Assembly (NCBI RefSeq): GCF_028867935.1
Contig: NZ_JAPQNS010000007.1
Span: forward strand, 62,001-126,000
DNA length: 64,000 nucleotides
Origin: Flavobacterium sp. SUN052
GTDB lineage: Bacteria; Bacteroidota; Bacteroidia; Flavobacteriales; Flavobacteriaceae
Direction: 5' to 3'
The notes below the pieces were generated by a model, which did no database searches, was not told the origin of the DNA, and saw only the letters and a list, made by a program, of their open reading frames with translations. Every line of letters begins with the position of its first letter. The first letter of the stretch is position 1. A program made the translations under genes and the position numbers. Positions 52,314 to 61,654 of this stretch are shown here, in pieces.

Positions 52314-53501
52314 TTACAATCCTGCCTGAACGTTACCGGCCGGCGCTGTAGTTGAGTTAGTTGCTGGCGTTTTGGGCAGGCCTGCCACTTTAGCCACTTT
52401 TACAGGACCGTCTGGCTTCAAAAACAACAAGCCTGTAGTAGCCACAGTATCGCCCGCCTGCACACCCGATGTAATCTGAATAGCACTCGCTGTTCGGATA
52501 CCCGTTGTTACGTCCTGAAAAATAGCTTTACCGTTTTTCACCAGTATTACCTGTTTTCCGCGTGTTTGTGGTATTACTGCCTGCGTCGGTACAACTAGGC
52601 CCCGCTCATTCTGAATCGCTAATGTCACCTTGGCAAACGTACCCGGCCGTAACTTCGATGAGTTGTTACTAACCCGAGCCCGCACCCGCAGGTTACGCGT
52701 GTCTTCGTCTACCGAGGGTTCGGTGGCGTATACTGTTCCTTGGAATCCCTGTTGAATACCATCAATCGTAAACGTAACGGGATTGCCATTTTTAACACTC
52801 GGACCGTATTTTTCAGGAATTGAAAAATCCAGTTTGAGCGAACTGGTTTGTTGCAGTCGGGCAATGAGGGTTTGGGGAGTCACGTAAGCGCCAAGGCTCA
52901 CATTTCGCAGACCAACTATTCCCGAAAACGGAGCACGAATTTCGGTTCGGCGGAGGTTGGCGTTTGCCAGCTCAATATCGGCGAGGGCACTTTTGAGGTT
53001 CGTTACAACAATATCATACTCCTGCTGGCTGATACCACCACGCTCAAGCAATTGTTTGTTACGCTCTTCGGTACGTTGCGCATTTTCGCGCTGCACATAT
53101 AACCGCTGAAGTTGCGCCCGAATATCGGCATCGTATAATTTAAGCAGCAAGGTTCCCTGACTAACGGGCTGACCTTCGCGGATATTCAGCTGGGTAATAC
53201 GGCCTGACACTTCGGGGTACAGATCAATTTGTTCGGCGGCCAGAAGCGAGCCACTCGAAACCACTTCTTCTTTCAGTTGTTGCGATACAATGATGAAGCC
53301 AGTTACTGTAGTTGGACGGTTAGCACCGGGGCCACCAGGCCCACCTCCCCCTCCTGGCCCACCGCCAGCTCCAGGGGCGCCACCACCAGGCCCACCAGCC
53401 GCAGCTGCCGGGTCACCTTTCTTCGATTTTCCAAACTTATTGTAGGCGACAATTCCACCGACAACCAATACAACAAGAACAATTGCTATCCAGCGTTTCA
53501 C
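52314..53501 (-). CDS. RND efflux periplasmic adaptor (membrane-fusion) protein
   Basis: 395-aa periplasmic link between an RND pump and an outer-membrane channel. An N-terminal TM or anchor (about 5-20) is followed by a very Gly/Pro-rich linker (about residues 32-62). Then comes the usual barrel/lipoyl/coiled-coil arrangement: SGRITQLNIREGQPVSQGTLLLKL, a helical hairpin with QQEYDIVVTNLKSALADIELANANL, and IRAPFSGIVGLRNVSLGAYV. A C-terminal beta-barrel and membrane-proximal domain follow. The pump gene lies downstream across a 137-bp repeat-containing gap. A promoter-like element is at 53598-53605. Confidence 0.95.
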   Translation of the reverse strand: MKRWIAIVLVVLVVGGIVAYNKFGKSKKGDPAAAAGGPGGGAPGAGGGPGGGGGPGGPGANRPTTVTGFIIVSQQLKEEVVSSGSLLAAEQIDLYPEVSGRITQLNIREGQPVSQGTLLLKLYDADIRAQLQRLYVQRENAQRTEERNKQLLERGGISQQEYDIVVTNLKSALADIELANANLRRTEIRAPFSGIVGLRNVSLGAYVTPQTLIARLQQTSSLKLDFSIPEKYGPSVKNGNPVTFTIDGIQQGFQGTVYATEPSVDEDTRNLRVRARVSNNSSKLRPGTFAKVTLAIQNERGLVVPTQAVIPQTRGKQVILVKNGKAIFQDVTTGIRTASAIQITSGVQAGDTVATTGLLFLKPDGPVKVAKVAGLPKTPATNSTTAPAGNVQAGL

Positions 53502-53597
53502 AGGCGTGTAATGAACGTAACGTTAATATTTAACCCTAAAATTGCATTAAATGTTGCCTCATGTTGAGCGGTTCCCCAAACCTCTCGACCAATAGGC

Positions 53598-53605
53598 CAA
53601 ATGTA
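53598..53605 (-). promoter_or_regulatory. Candidate -7 element for the RND operon
   Basis: On the minus strand this reads TACATTTG, an exact TAnnTTTG, about 97 nt before the adaptor ATG. TTAAC sits near the -33 position. A weak stem AACGGC/GCCGTT (53612-53629) just upstream may be the end of the polysaccharide operon. Confidence 0.4.
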
Positions 53606-53646
53606 TATACGAACGGCCTTTCAGCCGTTAAGTTTATCGAGCAGCA

Positions 53647-54771
53647 CTACACGCTGTATGCTAACTGTTGCTTGCCCGCGTAAAACTGGCTATAAACGGT
53701 TTCCCATTTTTGGATATTACGCTCAACGTCGAATTCATCGACCACTCGAAGCGCGTTTTCGCGGTATTCAGCATAGGTTTCGGGCGATAATGCAGCCAAC
53801 TGGTTCATGGCTTCAGCCAGTGGCTCCACTTCGTTTGACGCCCAGATACCCGCCCGGCGATCACTCAATATTTGCCAGGGTGTACCTTTCGACGCAATTA
53901 CGGGTGTCCCCTGGGTTAGCGCTTCGGTCACGACAATACCAAAGTTCTCCGTATGAGAGGGCATGATCAGGCAATAAGCATCGGCCATCAACTGGTATTT
54001 TTCTGTATCGCGCTTATGCCCCACAAAGTCGATTTGCTCCCGGCATCCCAATTCGTCAGCCAGAGCCATCATCTCCCGGCCATACTCGTTGTTGTAGTCG
54101 CCGACAATTTTCAACTGCTTTTTGGACGTTACCAGCGGCAAGGCTTTTATCAAACGCTCTATCGCTTTTTTGGGGTGAATCCGACCCACAAACAGCCAGT
54201 GATTTTCGGGATTGCGGACTTGTTTAGGCACCACCTCCACAAAACAGGGCAGTAGCACAATGCGGGCGTTATGTCCCAACTGATTATGAATATAGCCTGT
54301 TTCGGCATCGCAGGTTGACTGAAACAGAATACGTTTTTTGAACAGTCGCACAAACCTCAGTACGGCTTTTTTACGGCCAGTACTGTAAATCATGGCATCG
54401 GGGTCGAGCTCACCGTGGGGCGTCCAGACAACTTTTTTGCCTAACAGAATAGCCACTGGAGCTAGCAACCAGGATATTGGGTAATAAATAGCCGACAGAT
54501 GGAGAATATCGCACCGAAGCAACGGTCCCAGCGACGCAAAAAATAGCCGAAGCGGTAGGTAATGAATAGCCGTTTTGGCGTAGAAAGCTTTCCCGTAATC
54601 CGTCTCAATCCAGCGATTGAGCGGCACCCTGTCTCCTACTCCATCATCAGTTGTGGCTACAAAAACGTCATGTCCCCGCTTCACCAGGGCTTTCGCCTGC
54701 CAGTACATAACGTTATCAGGGCCACCAATTTGAGCCGGGTAAAAAGAACCAGCCGTAAAAAATAGTTTCAT
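53647..54771 (-). CDS. Glycosyltransferase family 4
   Basis: 374-aa GT-B enzyme, last gene of the leftward polysaccharide cluster. The N-terminal half starts KLFFTAGSFYPAQIGGPDNVMYW with the donor-binding glycine loop region. The C-terminal half has LFVGRIHPKKAIERLIKALP and the ENFGIVVTEAL motif (E-x7-E pattern). It would retain stereochemistry at the anomeric carbon. Donor and acceptor are unknown. It overlaps the next upstream gene by 4 bp. Confidence 0.94.
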   Translation of the reverse strand: MKLFFTAGSFYPAQIGGPDNVMYWQAKALVKRGHDVFVATTDDGVGDRVPLNRWIETDYGKAFYAKTAIHYLPLRLFFASLGPLLRCDILHLSAIYYPISWLLAPVAILLGKKVVWTPHGELDPDAMIYSTGRKKAVLRFVRLFKKRILFQSTCDAETGYIHNQLGHNARIVLLPCFVEVVPKQVRNPENHWLFVGRIHPKKAIERLIKALPLVTSKKQLKIVGDYNNEYGREMMALADELGCREQIDFVGHKRDTEKYQLMADAYCLIMPSHTENFGIVVTEALTQGTPVIASKGTPWQILSDRRAGIWASNEVEPLAEAMNQLAALSPETYAEYRENALRVVDEFDVERNIQKWETVYSQFYAGKQQLAYSV

Positions 54772-55934
54772 CGAAGGGTGAAAGAATTAAATCCATCCAT
54801 CATTTCTTTGGCCACCACCTCGGGGGCATAGGGAGCTATAATTTGCTGAGACATTTGCCCCATCTGCTCCACATTGACCTGTCCACTCATAAACGTCTGC
54901 AAATGACTGGTGAGTTGCGCCGGTTTTGTAGGATCAAATAGAAAGCCGTTTTGCCCATCGCGAACGAGGTCGTTGGCGCAACCGCACCGCTCCGAAACCA
55001 ACACGGGCATTCCACAAACCATAGCTTCATTGACGACCAGTCCCCAGGGTTCCGAAACGCTTGGTAGAACCAGTACATCAGCCAGGGCCAACACATCAGG
55101 TACGCGGTACCAGTGGGTTGCTGGGTGAAAATGTACCCGTTCACTAATTCCCAACTTTTGTGACTGTTGTTTCAAGATCGTTTCCTGCGGTCCATCCCCA
55201 AGCAAAATAAGGCCCCACTTTTCTGCGTTTGGCGCTTGTGATAAGGCATCAGCAAAACACTGGAGCAGCATAGGGAGGTTTTTGGGTTCGATTAGTCGCC
55301 CAACAAAAACAAAGTTATGAGCCGGTAAGCCCAGTTCGTGTTGTCGAACCACCCGTTGTACTTTTGCTGTCTGGTAAGCTTGCAATAGCGCCTGGTTATC
55401 AACGGCACTTTTCTGGAGCAAAATTCGCTCAGGTGGCACTCCCAATTGTTTCAGGTAAGTAGCCTGGGGGGAGCCAAAGCAGAAAAAACCGCTGCACTGC
55501 CGCATAATCAGCCGTTTTATGGCTTCCTTAACCGGCGAGCGTTCGTTGTCAAAAGCAGTGCTTTCCATCTGCATCACAACCGGTACTCCCGTAAGCCGGG
55601 CGTAGGCCAGCAGGGCCAACTGTGCCGGATCGTAGTAGCCAGTCAAACACAACACGTCGGGCTTGTACTGCCGCATCTTCGACAGCAACGCCTGAGTTCG
55701 GGCCCGGAGCGGAATATCTTCTACAAACGAATCGAACAGTAACTCGTAGGGATATGAGTAGGTCGGAGCATTGGCAGCATCCGTTTCCCAGCCTCCCCTC
55801 AACCGTTCATTACGACCGATCTGGATTACCTTAAAAGTGGTTCCAGGTCGTTGGGCAACCAACCGGTCGATGGCCTGAAAAACTGCTGCTTTATAATGCG
55901 CCCAAAGAATATTGTGAACCAGTAGAATCCTCAT
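54768..55934 (-). CDS. Glycosyltransferase family 4
   Basis: 388-aa GT-B enzyme. Starts RILLVHNILWAHYKAAVFQAIDR; the C-terminal half has FVFVGRLIEPKNLPMLLQCF, and the E-x7-E motif is EPWGLVVNEAM. Overlaps the polymerase-like gene by 4 bp on one side and the other GT4 by 4 bp on the other, so the three are co-translated. Sugar unknown. Confidence 0.94.
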   Translation of the reverse strand: MRILLVHNILWAHYKAAVFQAIDRLVAQRPGTTFKVIQIGRNERLRGGWETDAANAPTYSYPYELLFDSFVEDIPLRARTQALLSKMRQYKPDVLCLTGYYDPAQLALLAYARLTGVPVVMQMESTAFDNERSPVKEAIKRLIMRQCSGFFCFGSPQATYLKQLGVPPERILLQKSAVDNQALLQAYQTAKVQRVVRQHELGLPAHNFVFVGRLIEPKNLPMLLQCFADALSQAPNAEKWGLILLGDGPQETILKQQSQKLGISERVHFHPATHWYRVPDVLALADVLVLPSVSEPWGLVVNEAMVCGMPVLVSERCGCANDLVRDGQNGFLFDPTKPAQLTSHLQTFMSGQVNVEQMGQMSQQIIAPYAPEVVAKEMMDGFNSFTLR

Positions 55935-57334
55935 GCCTTAGATTCTACGGGGGCAGTCGAAGTAGGCTCCAGTGTTGGGTTTGGCACCGCATACCCGCCA
56001 TAATCAGTGGCAGGCGGGTTGTTCCAGAGTCGGATAGGAAACAGGTGTTCAACGCCCACGAACCGAATCATCAGGGCCAGCGGATACCAGTACCAGATTT
56101 CGTTTGGTCGGCCGTTGGTAAAAGCCTGTACCAACAACATGATAAACGAATACGCCAGAAAGGTGGTGAATGGGTTCAGATTGGTCTGCATGGCGCGCAG
56201 GCTGTGGTAGGTGAACAACACAAAAAGTCCTCCAAATGTCAGCAAGCCGAGCATGCCAAAGTCAATCCAGGCTTCCAGCAACGGAATATCCAAATACAGG
56301 AATTTAAAACCGTTGCCAAACACCAGCATTTCCATGTGCCCCACCAGTACGTTACCTAAAAAGCCGGTACTGACGGTCCTGGTTACGGATGAGGCATCGT
56401 AAGAAGCCGTATAACCGGCCGCTGTTTTCATACCCAGCAGGGCATAAATATTCTCGGTATTACGCTCGATAAAGCCCACGACGTATCCGTATAAAAGGGC
56501 GTATATCTGATAGTTACGTCGAAGAAAGTAAATAACGCCACCAATGAAAACGGCAATTGTCATCAGTGGAATTGGTTTCACCAACCCCCTGGCTGCCGCT
56601 TTAACCTGAGCAGGTCGAACGTTATAAAACAGAAAAAGGAAGATAATAATGGCAAACGCCAGAATACTCGACCGGGTCTGGGTCATAACCAGGATTGCCG
56701 CGCTGACAGCCCCGGTGAAAAGTGCAAAAACGCGCGGAATCAACGATGTTCGTTTGTCGAATGCCCACACACCACAGGCAACCACACCTAACAGCGCATT
56801 CCGGGCAAATGGGTGCGGGTTACCCGAGCGTTCACCGGTTTCTGTTGAGCCATAGTTAATGGCGGCCCGCTGACCCAGTACCCAAGTTGGGTCAGTAATC
56901 ATGGCATAAATAAGTCCCAGGTTCGAGAGCAGCGTAAAAGCAACAATCACCGGAATAGCAACCTCAATAATATCATTGGGAACGTTGATGAGCAGGAATA
57001 GAAAAATCAGCGCGAAGGCAAAATACATTCCATCCATCACTAAGCCCCCGTAACCCGGTTCGCCTACATAATACACCATGTAGAACATCATCAATGCAAT
57101 GGAAGTCAGCATCAGATAAAGTCCCAGGATATTAGGCATGTATAGCTTCCGGAAGACCGTAAAGGGCACCATCAAAACAAAACCAAGGGCCATAAATCCG
57201 GCGGTAAACGCCGTACTGTTGGGAGCCAGTCGAAGAGTTTCTTTGAAAAAGAAGATGAGTGGGTAGCCATCATATACCATGCAGATACCCAGTACCATCC
57301 GCATGTAATCTAATTTTTGGAGTAAGCGAAACAT
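55931..57334 (-). CDS. O-antigen polymerase/ligase-like membrane protein
   Basis: 467-aa protein with about ten to twelve predicted membrane segments (for example FFKETLRLAPNS flanked by long hydrophobic runs, and ALIFLFLLINVPNDIIEVAIP). A larger extracytoplasmic loop sits near residues 270-330, the usual Wzy/WaaL arrangement. It overlaps a glycosyltransferase by 4 bp and sits inside the polysaccharide cluster, which supports a role in joining glycan repeat units. Polymerase and ligase cannot be told apart from sequence alone. Confidence 0.85.
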   Translation of the reverse strand: MFRLLQKLDYMRMVLGICMVYDGYPLIFFFKETLRLAPNSTAFTAGFMALGFVLMVPFTVFRKLYMPNILGLYLMLTSIALMMFYMVYYVGEPGYGGLVMDGMYFAFALIFLFLLINVPNDIIEVAIPVIVAFTLLSNLGLIYAMITDPTWVLGQRAAINYGSTETGERSGNPHPFARNALLGVVACGVWAFDKRTSLIPRVFALFTGAVSAAILVMTQTRSSILAFAIIIFLFLFYNVRPAQVKAAARGLVKPIPLMTIAVFIGGVIYFLRRNYQIYALLYGYVVGFIERNTENIYALLGMKTAAGYTASYDASSVTRTVSTGFLGNVLVGHMEMLVFGNGFKFLYLDIPLLEAWIDFGMLGLLTFGGLFVLFTYHSLRAMQTNLNPFTTFLAYSFIMLLVQAFTNGRPNEIWYWYPLALMIRFVGVEHLFPIRLWNNPPATDYGGYAVPNPTLEPTSTAPVESKA

Positions 57335-57339
57335 AACGT

Positions 57340-57407
57340 GGTAACTTGGTGATTGAGGTAATTAGGGTAACTGGATGATTGAGGAATACCCCAATTACCC
57401 TGATTAC
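57340..57407. repeat. Tandem and inverted repeats in the gap upstream of the polymerase-like gene
   Basis: GGTAACTTGGTGATTGAGG (57340-57358) and GGTAACTGGATGATTGAGG (57366-57384) are direct repeats, 17 of 19, with a 26-nt period. GTAATTAGGGTAACT (57358-57372) also pairs with AATTACCCTGATTAC (57393-57407) at 13 of 15 positions. Role unknown. Confidence 0.7.
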
Positions 57408-57416
57408 TTTATTTAC

Positions 57417-58304
57417 CTACTTCCTAAGTGAAAGTCGGTGGCGCACATAGCCCCATTCCCCTCGTACTACAAAGTACAGCAATTTTCGGATACGACAGTA
57501 CCGTAACCAGAAGCCTTCGCTCAAGCGGCTGCGCAGCATGGGCGCAAACTTTTGGCGAATTCCCTCGTGCTCAGCCATACCAACCGTGGCAATTGTGGAT
57601 GATTTTGCGTCGGGTTGTACCCGAAAACCACCCCAAAACCCATCAACGTGCTTAAACTGCACACCCGGCTGCACGCCGAAGCGGGCCACCCATTCGTAAT
57701 CGATGGCAAACCGCAACGTCTCGTCTAAATAGCCAAATTGCTCGAAGAGTTCTCTCCGTACAAACAGCGACTGATTGTAAACCTGCATCCCTTCGTAAAT
57801 ATGGCATTCAATACTAAACGGTGGCAGGCGAAACTCTTCAGTTATAACGTCCTGCTCATCGATCACATACATATCGCCGTAAAAAACACCCGCGTCTGGA
57901 TGTTGCCGCCAGGCCTTGGCTAACTGCTCAAATGCCCCCGGAGCAAACACATCGTCAGAGTTCTGGTATGCGACAAGATCACCGGTTGCCATCCTAAAGC
58001 CTTTGTTAATGGCATCGGTTTGCCCACGGTCCCGTTCACTTACCCAGCCCGCCAGATATGATTCATATTTTTTGATCAACTCCACGCTACCATCCGTTGA
58101 GCCACCGTCGATAATGAAGTATTCCAAGTTCGGGTACTGCTGGTTTAGCACACTCAATATGGTGCGCTCCAGATAAGCAACCTGATTATAGGAAGGCGTT
58201 ACCACCGTCAGCTTTGGATATTGCCGCAAATCAGTCGACGCTGCACTGTGGTGCTGATACGGTTTGGTTACAAACGCCCTGAGCGAAGAAATAGATGAAT
58301 TCAC
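57417..58304 (-). CDS. Glycosyltransferase family 2
   Basis: 295-aa GT-A inverting transferase. The N-terminus has TVVTPSYNQVAYLERTILSVLNQ, the nucleotide motif IDGGSTDGS and QNSDDVF (DxD-type site). The C-terminus is amphipathic and basic. Part of the leftward polysaccharide cluster; acceptor unknown. Confidence 0.93.
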   Translation of the reverse strand: MNSSISSLRAFVTKPYQHHSAASTDLRQYPKLTVVTPSYNQVAYLERTILSVLNQQYPNLEYFIIDGGSTDGSVELIKKYESYLAGWVSERDRGQTDAINKGFRMATGDLVAYQNSDDVFAPGAFEQLAKAWRQHPDAGVFYGDMYVIDEQDVITEEFRLPPFSIECHIYEGMQVYNQSLFVRRELFEQFGYLDETLRFAIDYEWVARFGVQPGVQFKHVDGFWGGFRVQPDAKSSTIATVGMAEHEGIRQKFAPMLRSRLSEGFWLRYCRIRKLLYFVVRGEWGYVRHRLSLRK

Positions 58305-58343
58305 GAAAACAAATAAATGGGTCAGAATGAAGCTTGCACTTCA

Positions 58344-59456
58344 TCAGGACACAAGGCTTTGATAAATAGTTAATGTTTGGGCAGCGGTCTTTTCGCACGA
58401 AAACAGCTTCAGCCGTTCGCCCCCCCGTCGACTCATTTCTGCACGCAAAACGTCGTCAAATACAACCTGTTCAACGGCCGCAGTTATAGACTCCTCATTC
58501 TCAGGATCAAAATAGGTAGCCGCTGAACCACCTACCTCGGGCAATGAACTCCGGTCACTCAACAAAACGGGACACCCACCTTTGAACGCTTCCAGTACCG
58601 GAATGCCAAAGCCCTCGTTAAGTGACGGAAATACAAATGCCCGCGCCCGTTGGTATAACTGTAATAAACTCTCATCGGTCACTGGGCGGTAGTGAATTCG
58701 AGAGGACAGGCCAGCCGCTTGGAACGTTGTCTGCTCTTCACGGCTAAATTCGCCCCCTCCTGCACATACGATATGAATATCTTTATGACGATGCATAACC
58801 GGTTGCATCGCTCTGAAGAAGCCATCGAAGTTTTTGTATAAAGGCCGTTTACCAACGTATAAAACGTACGAGAAAGGTTCGTAGGGCACTTGCTTAACAA
58901 CCCCATTTATTCCGTTACCAAGCGATGTTCCCAGGTGAATAACCGTGACACGTTCGGGGCTTACCCCAAAAAAACGCTCTAACTCCAACTTTGAAAATTC
59001 GGAGACGGCAATAATTCGGTCAGCGCGTTGCAACAGTTTCTTTTTGAGTTCGGGCAGATGATGACCTACATCCGGAAATCGTTGAGAATAGCGTTCACTG
59101 GTGGCATCATGGAACGTCAGCACAAACGGTTTATTCCCCAAATAGTCCAGAAAATATTTATGGTAATAGGTTGGGTGAAACACATCGAAATGACCTTCCC
59201 GAATGCGTTGAATGCTGTGATACCGATTCAGAAGCGATACGGCCTGATTAACCAGTCGATTTTCAGCTAAAAGTTCATACCGATGGTGTGGTATAAATTG
59301 TTTTCCCTTGATGTAATCATTATTGGAGTACAACGGGGGCAAGTCAACCGTTATCCTGTGATCCTGCTTATACGAACGAATCAATTCATAAAAGTACCGG
59401 GCCACTCCACCGTACACGTGGCCAGTGAAAGCTTGATGGTCATAAAGTACGGTCAT
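58344..59456 (-). CDS. Glycosyltransferase family 4
   Basis: 370-aa GT-B enzyme. ATG at 59456 (MTVLYDHQAFTGHVYGGVARY) is preferred to an ATG eight codons upstream because the donor-side loop begins at once. YVLYVGKRPLYKNFDGFF and the motif EGFGIPVLEAFKGG mark the C-terminal domain. The type resembles mannosyl- and related transferases of polysaccharide loci. Sugar unknown. Confidence 0.93.
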   Translation of the reverse strand: MTVLYDHQAFTGHVYGGVARYFYELIRSYKQDHRITVDLPPLYSNNDYIKGKQFIPHHRYELLAENRLVNQAVSLLNRYHSIQRIREGHFDVFHPTYYHKYFLDYLGNKPFVLTFHDATSERYSQRFPDVGHHLPELKKKLLQRADRIIAVSEFSKLELERFFGVSPERVTVIHLGTSLGNGINGVVKQVPYEPFSYVLYVGKRPLYKNFDGFFRAMQPVMHRHKDIHIVCAGGGEFSREEQTTFQAAGLSSRIHYRPVTDESLLQLYQRARAFVFPSLNEGFGIPVLEAFKGGCPVLLSDRSSLPEVGGSAATYFDPENEESITAAVEQVVFDDVLRAEMSRRGGERLKLFSCEKTAAQTLTIYQSLVS

Positions 59457-59580
59457 TAAAGCCTGTTCAGGAGGTTGCAATTTTCAGGAGGATACCTACA
59501 AAAGTAACATTCGATGCTGATTCTACGATGGTTTTATTAGGCAACAGACCAGCCTCTGCCATAGGTGAACACCTTGTATG

Positions 59581-60537
59581 TCATGCTTTGACTACTACCG
59601 TATCCACAAACCGGGTTATTGACCGAAGTAACTGACTCGTATGTCGTCGCCATCCACGCACCACGGGTAGTTCCGGACGCTGCCCGAACGCCGGGGTTTT
59701 GTTGAAAGCCGTTTGCTGTCGTTTGGCCACTAATTTCCGGTAATCGGTCAACAATGTTTGGCAATCAGGACGCTTAGCTAGTTTTAAACGAGTTTGATAA
59801 ACAAACAAGCCCTCATCCTGATTATACAACCCCTTGAAATTGACCCATACGGGGAGGGTGTTTGACTGTTGGGACCATTCGTGCCAGTTCCAGATGGCAC
59901 GGTGCCAACTCCTATCTTTTACAACGCGCACCCCGCTGAAAAGAGCTGGCAGGTGCATAAGCCAGATTTGATCTAAGCACAAACTCTCGCAAAAATCAAT
60001 TTGAGCACGAGTCTGTACGCGATCCTGCCACCACAATAGCATCCGTTCTGTCTCATCGGAACAACGCAGCGCCAAGAAATCACCGCTGTACAAACCAACG
60101 TTTTGCAGGTATTTCTCATCCGGAAATAATCCGTCAGCAGGTGGACTGCTTAAATGCGGTGTCAATACCATCTGCCCCTTTTCCAGTTCCGTGAGCACTG
60201 GGGTGAGTGGCTGATAAAGAAATGTATTCGGGTCCAGGTAAATGACTTGTTGGCAGGTAGGCTCCTGGCCAATCATAGCCCGAATCAGACCTGGCTTTGC
60301 AGCAGCAGCAAATTCAGTTGGCGTGTACCTCTCCGACAGGCTAACCAGCAGTTGAGCATCAAGTGCCTGATCAACAGGCAGAACAGAGTAAGGCAACGGA
60401 AGCGTAGCCAACGATTCTGCCTTGTCAGCTAGGCCAATCCTGAATGTCGCATCTGGATGCAATTGCTTAACAGCATCACCCAGCGTAATTGCCTGAGCCA
60501 ATTGGCGAATCGTACAAACGGTTAAAACGAGTAGCAA
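59581..60537 (-). CDS. Putative GT-A-type glycosyltransferase of unassigned family
   Basis: 318-aa protein. It opens LLVLTVCTIRQLAQAITLGDAVKQLHP, a nucleotide-sugar transferase-like Rossmann start. YLDPNTFLY is a DxD-like variant, and CLDQIWLMHLPALFSGVRVV plus AIWNWHEW match the same segment of the partial gene at the right edge (DQHWVNFAPTYYDRVW and AAYWNLHER). This shows the two are one family. It resembles GT8-like proteins but I cannot assign a family firmly. Confidence 0.75.
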   Translation of the reverse strand: MLLVLTVCTIRQLAQAITLGDAVKQLHPDATFRIGLADKAESLATLPLPYSVLPVDQALDAQLLVSLSERYTPTEFAAAAKPGLIRAMIGQEPTCQQVIYLDPNTFLYQPLTPVLTELEKGQMVLTPHLSSPPADGLFPDEKYLQNVGLYSGDFLALRCSDETERMLLWWQDRVQTRAQIDFCESLCLDQIWLMHLPALFSGVRVVKDRSWHRAIWNWHEWSQQSNTLPVWVNFKGLYNQDEGLFVYQTRLKLAKRPDCQTLLTDYRKLVAKRQQTAFNKTPAFGQRPELPVVRGWRRHTSQLLRSITRFVDTVVVKA

Positions 60538-60612
60538 ATCTGGTAGTACTTGATAGTTTTATCTCTTGGTTTGTGCCTTCACAAACTAGAGAAACGTAAT
60601 AATCATAACTTT

Positions 60613-61632
60613 TTATTCCATTAAATCCCCTAAAGCAGCCAGATACGGGCTATACCAATCGGCAGCGGTATTTGCGTAACGGTGATAGAGCCCCCGTTGG
60701 AGATCGCGAAGAACAGGCCATACACGCAGGAATCGGTTGTCAGGCAGCGTACTGCGCATGGTGTAATGAGCCAGCTTGAGGTCGACTTGCTTCATACCGT
60801 CCAGTTGATCGGGCACTCGCTCAGTCAGATGGGTTTTTATTTTTCGCAGTTGCTGTTGAATTTTCAAGAGAGGCTCTAACTTGATAGACCGATCTCGTGT
60901 AAACCGATCTCGCAAACTTACATACGGGCCAACAGGCTCGGGTCGAACCCCAACCTGCTGATTATCATGCGTGCGATACAGTTGCAATGGCTGATCGATC
61001 AGTTGAATGGTGTTATGTGCTGCCCCAACGAGCGAGATCCAACCATCATAGATATAGCCAGGAATATCAATTGGGAACGGGATAAGTTGGGAAACAAACG
61101 CTTTCCGAATGACGGTAGCGCACCCCATCATGCGGTTACCATCGAGCAATACTTCCATTGAGAGCCCCAATTTCCAGCGATCTTTCTGAAAGTCGTCCAG
61201 TCTCACTCTCGTCCAAAACCTTTCCTTCTGAGTGTTCAGGTGTTCATCGGCTTCGTAAGCATCACAAAAAGCAATCTGAACACCTGGGTTGGCATCCATA
61301 TACTCCTCCATGATCCGTAGTTTTTCGGGCAACCAGTAGTCGTCCTGATCGCAGATAAACACCAAATCGCCCGTACAAAGGCTCAGCGCCTTCTCAAAGT
61401 TTTTGTTATACCCTAATTGCACTTCGTTTTCCACCACTACTACCCGAAAAGGCGCATCGTTAGCCAACTGCCGAATCATCTCCCGCGTCTTATCAGTCGA
61501 CCCGTCGTCGCAGATGACGATCTCGTCGGGTAAACGTTCCTGTTTCAATAAGCTTTCCCACTGAGCAGGCAAATAAACTTCGCCATTGTACGTACAGAGG
61601 GCAATCGAGATTGTTTGAATGGGGGAATTCAT
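60613..61632 (-). CDS. Glycosyltransferase family 2
   Basis: 339-aa (from the second ATG, 61632; 341 from 61638) GT-A transferase. ISIALCTYNGEVYLPAQWESLL, CDDGSTDKTREMI and FICDQDDYWLPEKL are the donor and metal motifs. The C-terminus has a positively charged, non-membrane tail. It lies between the DUF5672 gene and the GT-A-type gene in the leftward cluster. Sugar unknown. Confidence 0.93.
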   Translation of the reverse strand: MNSPIQTISIALCTYNGEVYLPAQWESLLKQERLPDEIVICDDGSTDKTREMIRQLANDAPFRVVVVENEVQLGYNKNFEKALSLCTGDLVFICDQDDYWLPEKLRIMEEYMDANPGVQIAFCDAYEADEHLNTQKERFWTRVRLDDFQKDRWKLGLSMEVLLDGNRMMGCATVIRKAFVSQLIPFPIDIPGYIYDGWISLVGAAHNTIQLIDQPLQLYRTHDNQQVGVRPEPVGPYVSLRDRFTRDRSIKLEPLLKIQQQLRKIKTHLTERVPDQLDGMKQVDLKLAHYTMRSTLPDNRFLRVWPVLRDLQRGLYHRYANTAADWYSPYLAALGDLME

Positions 61633-61654
61633 TAGCATTTACATAGGTCATCAC

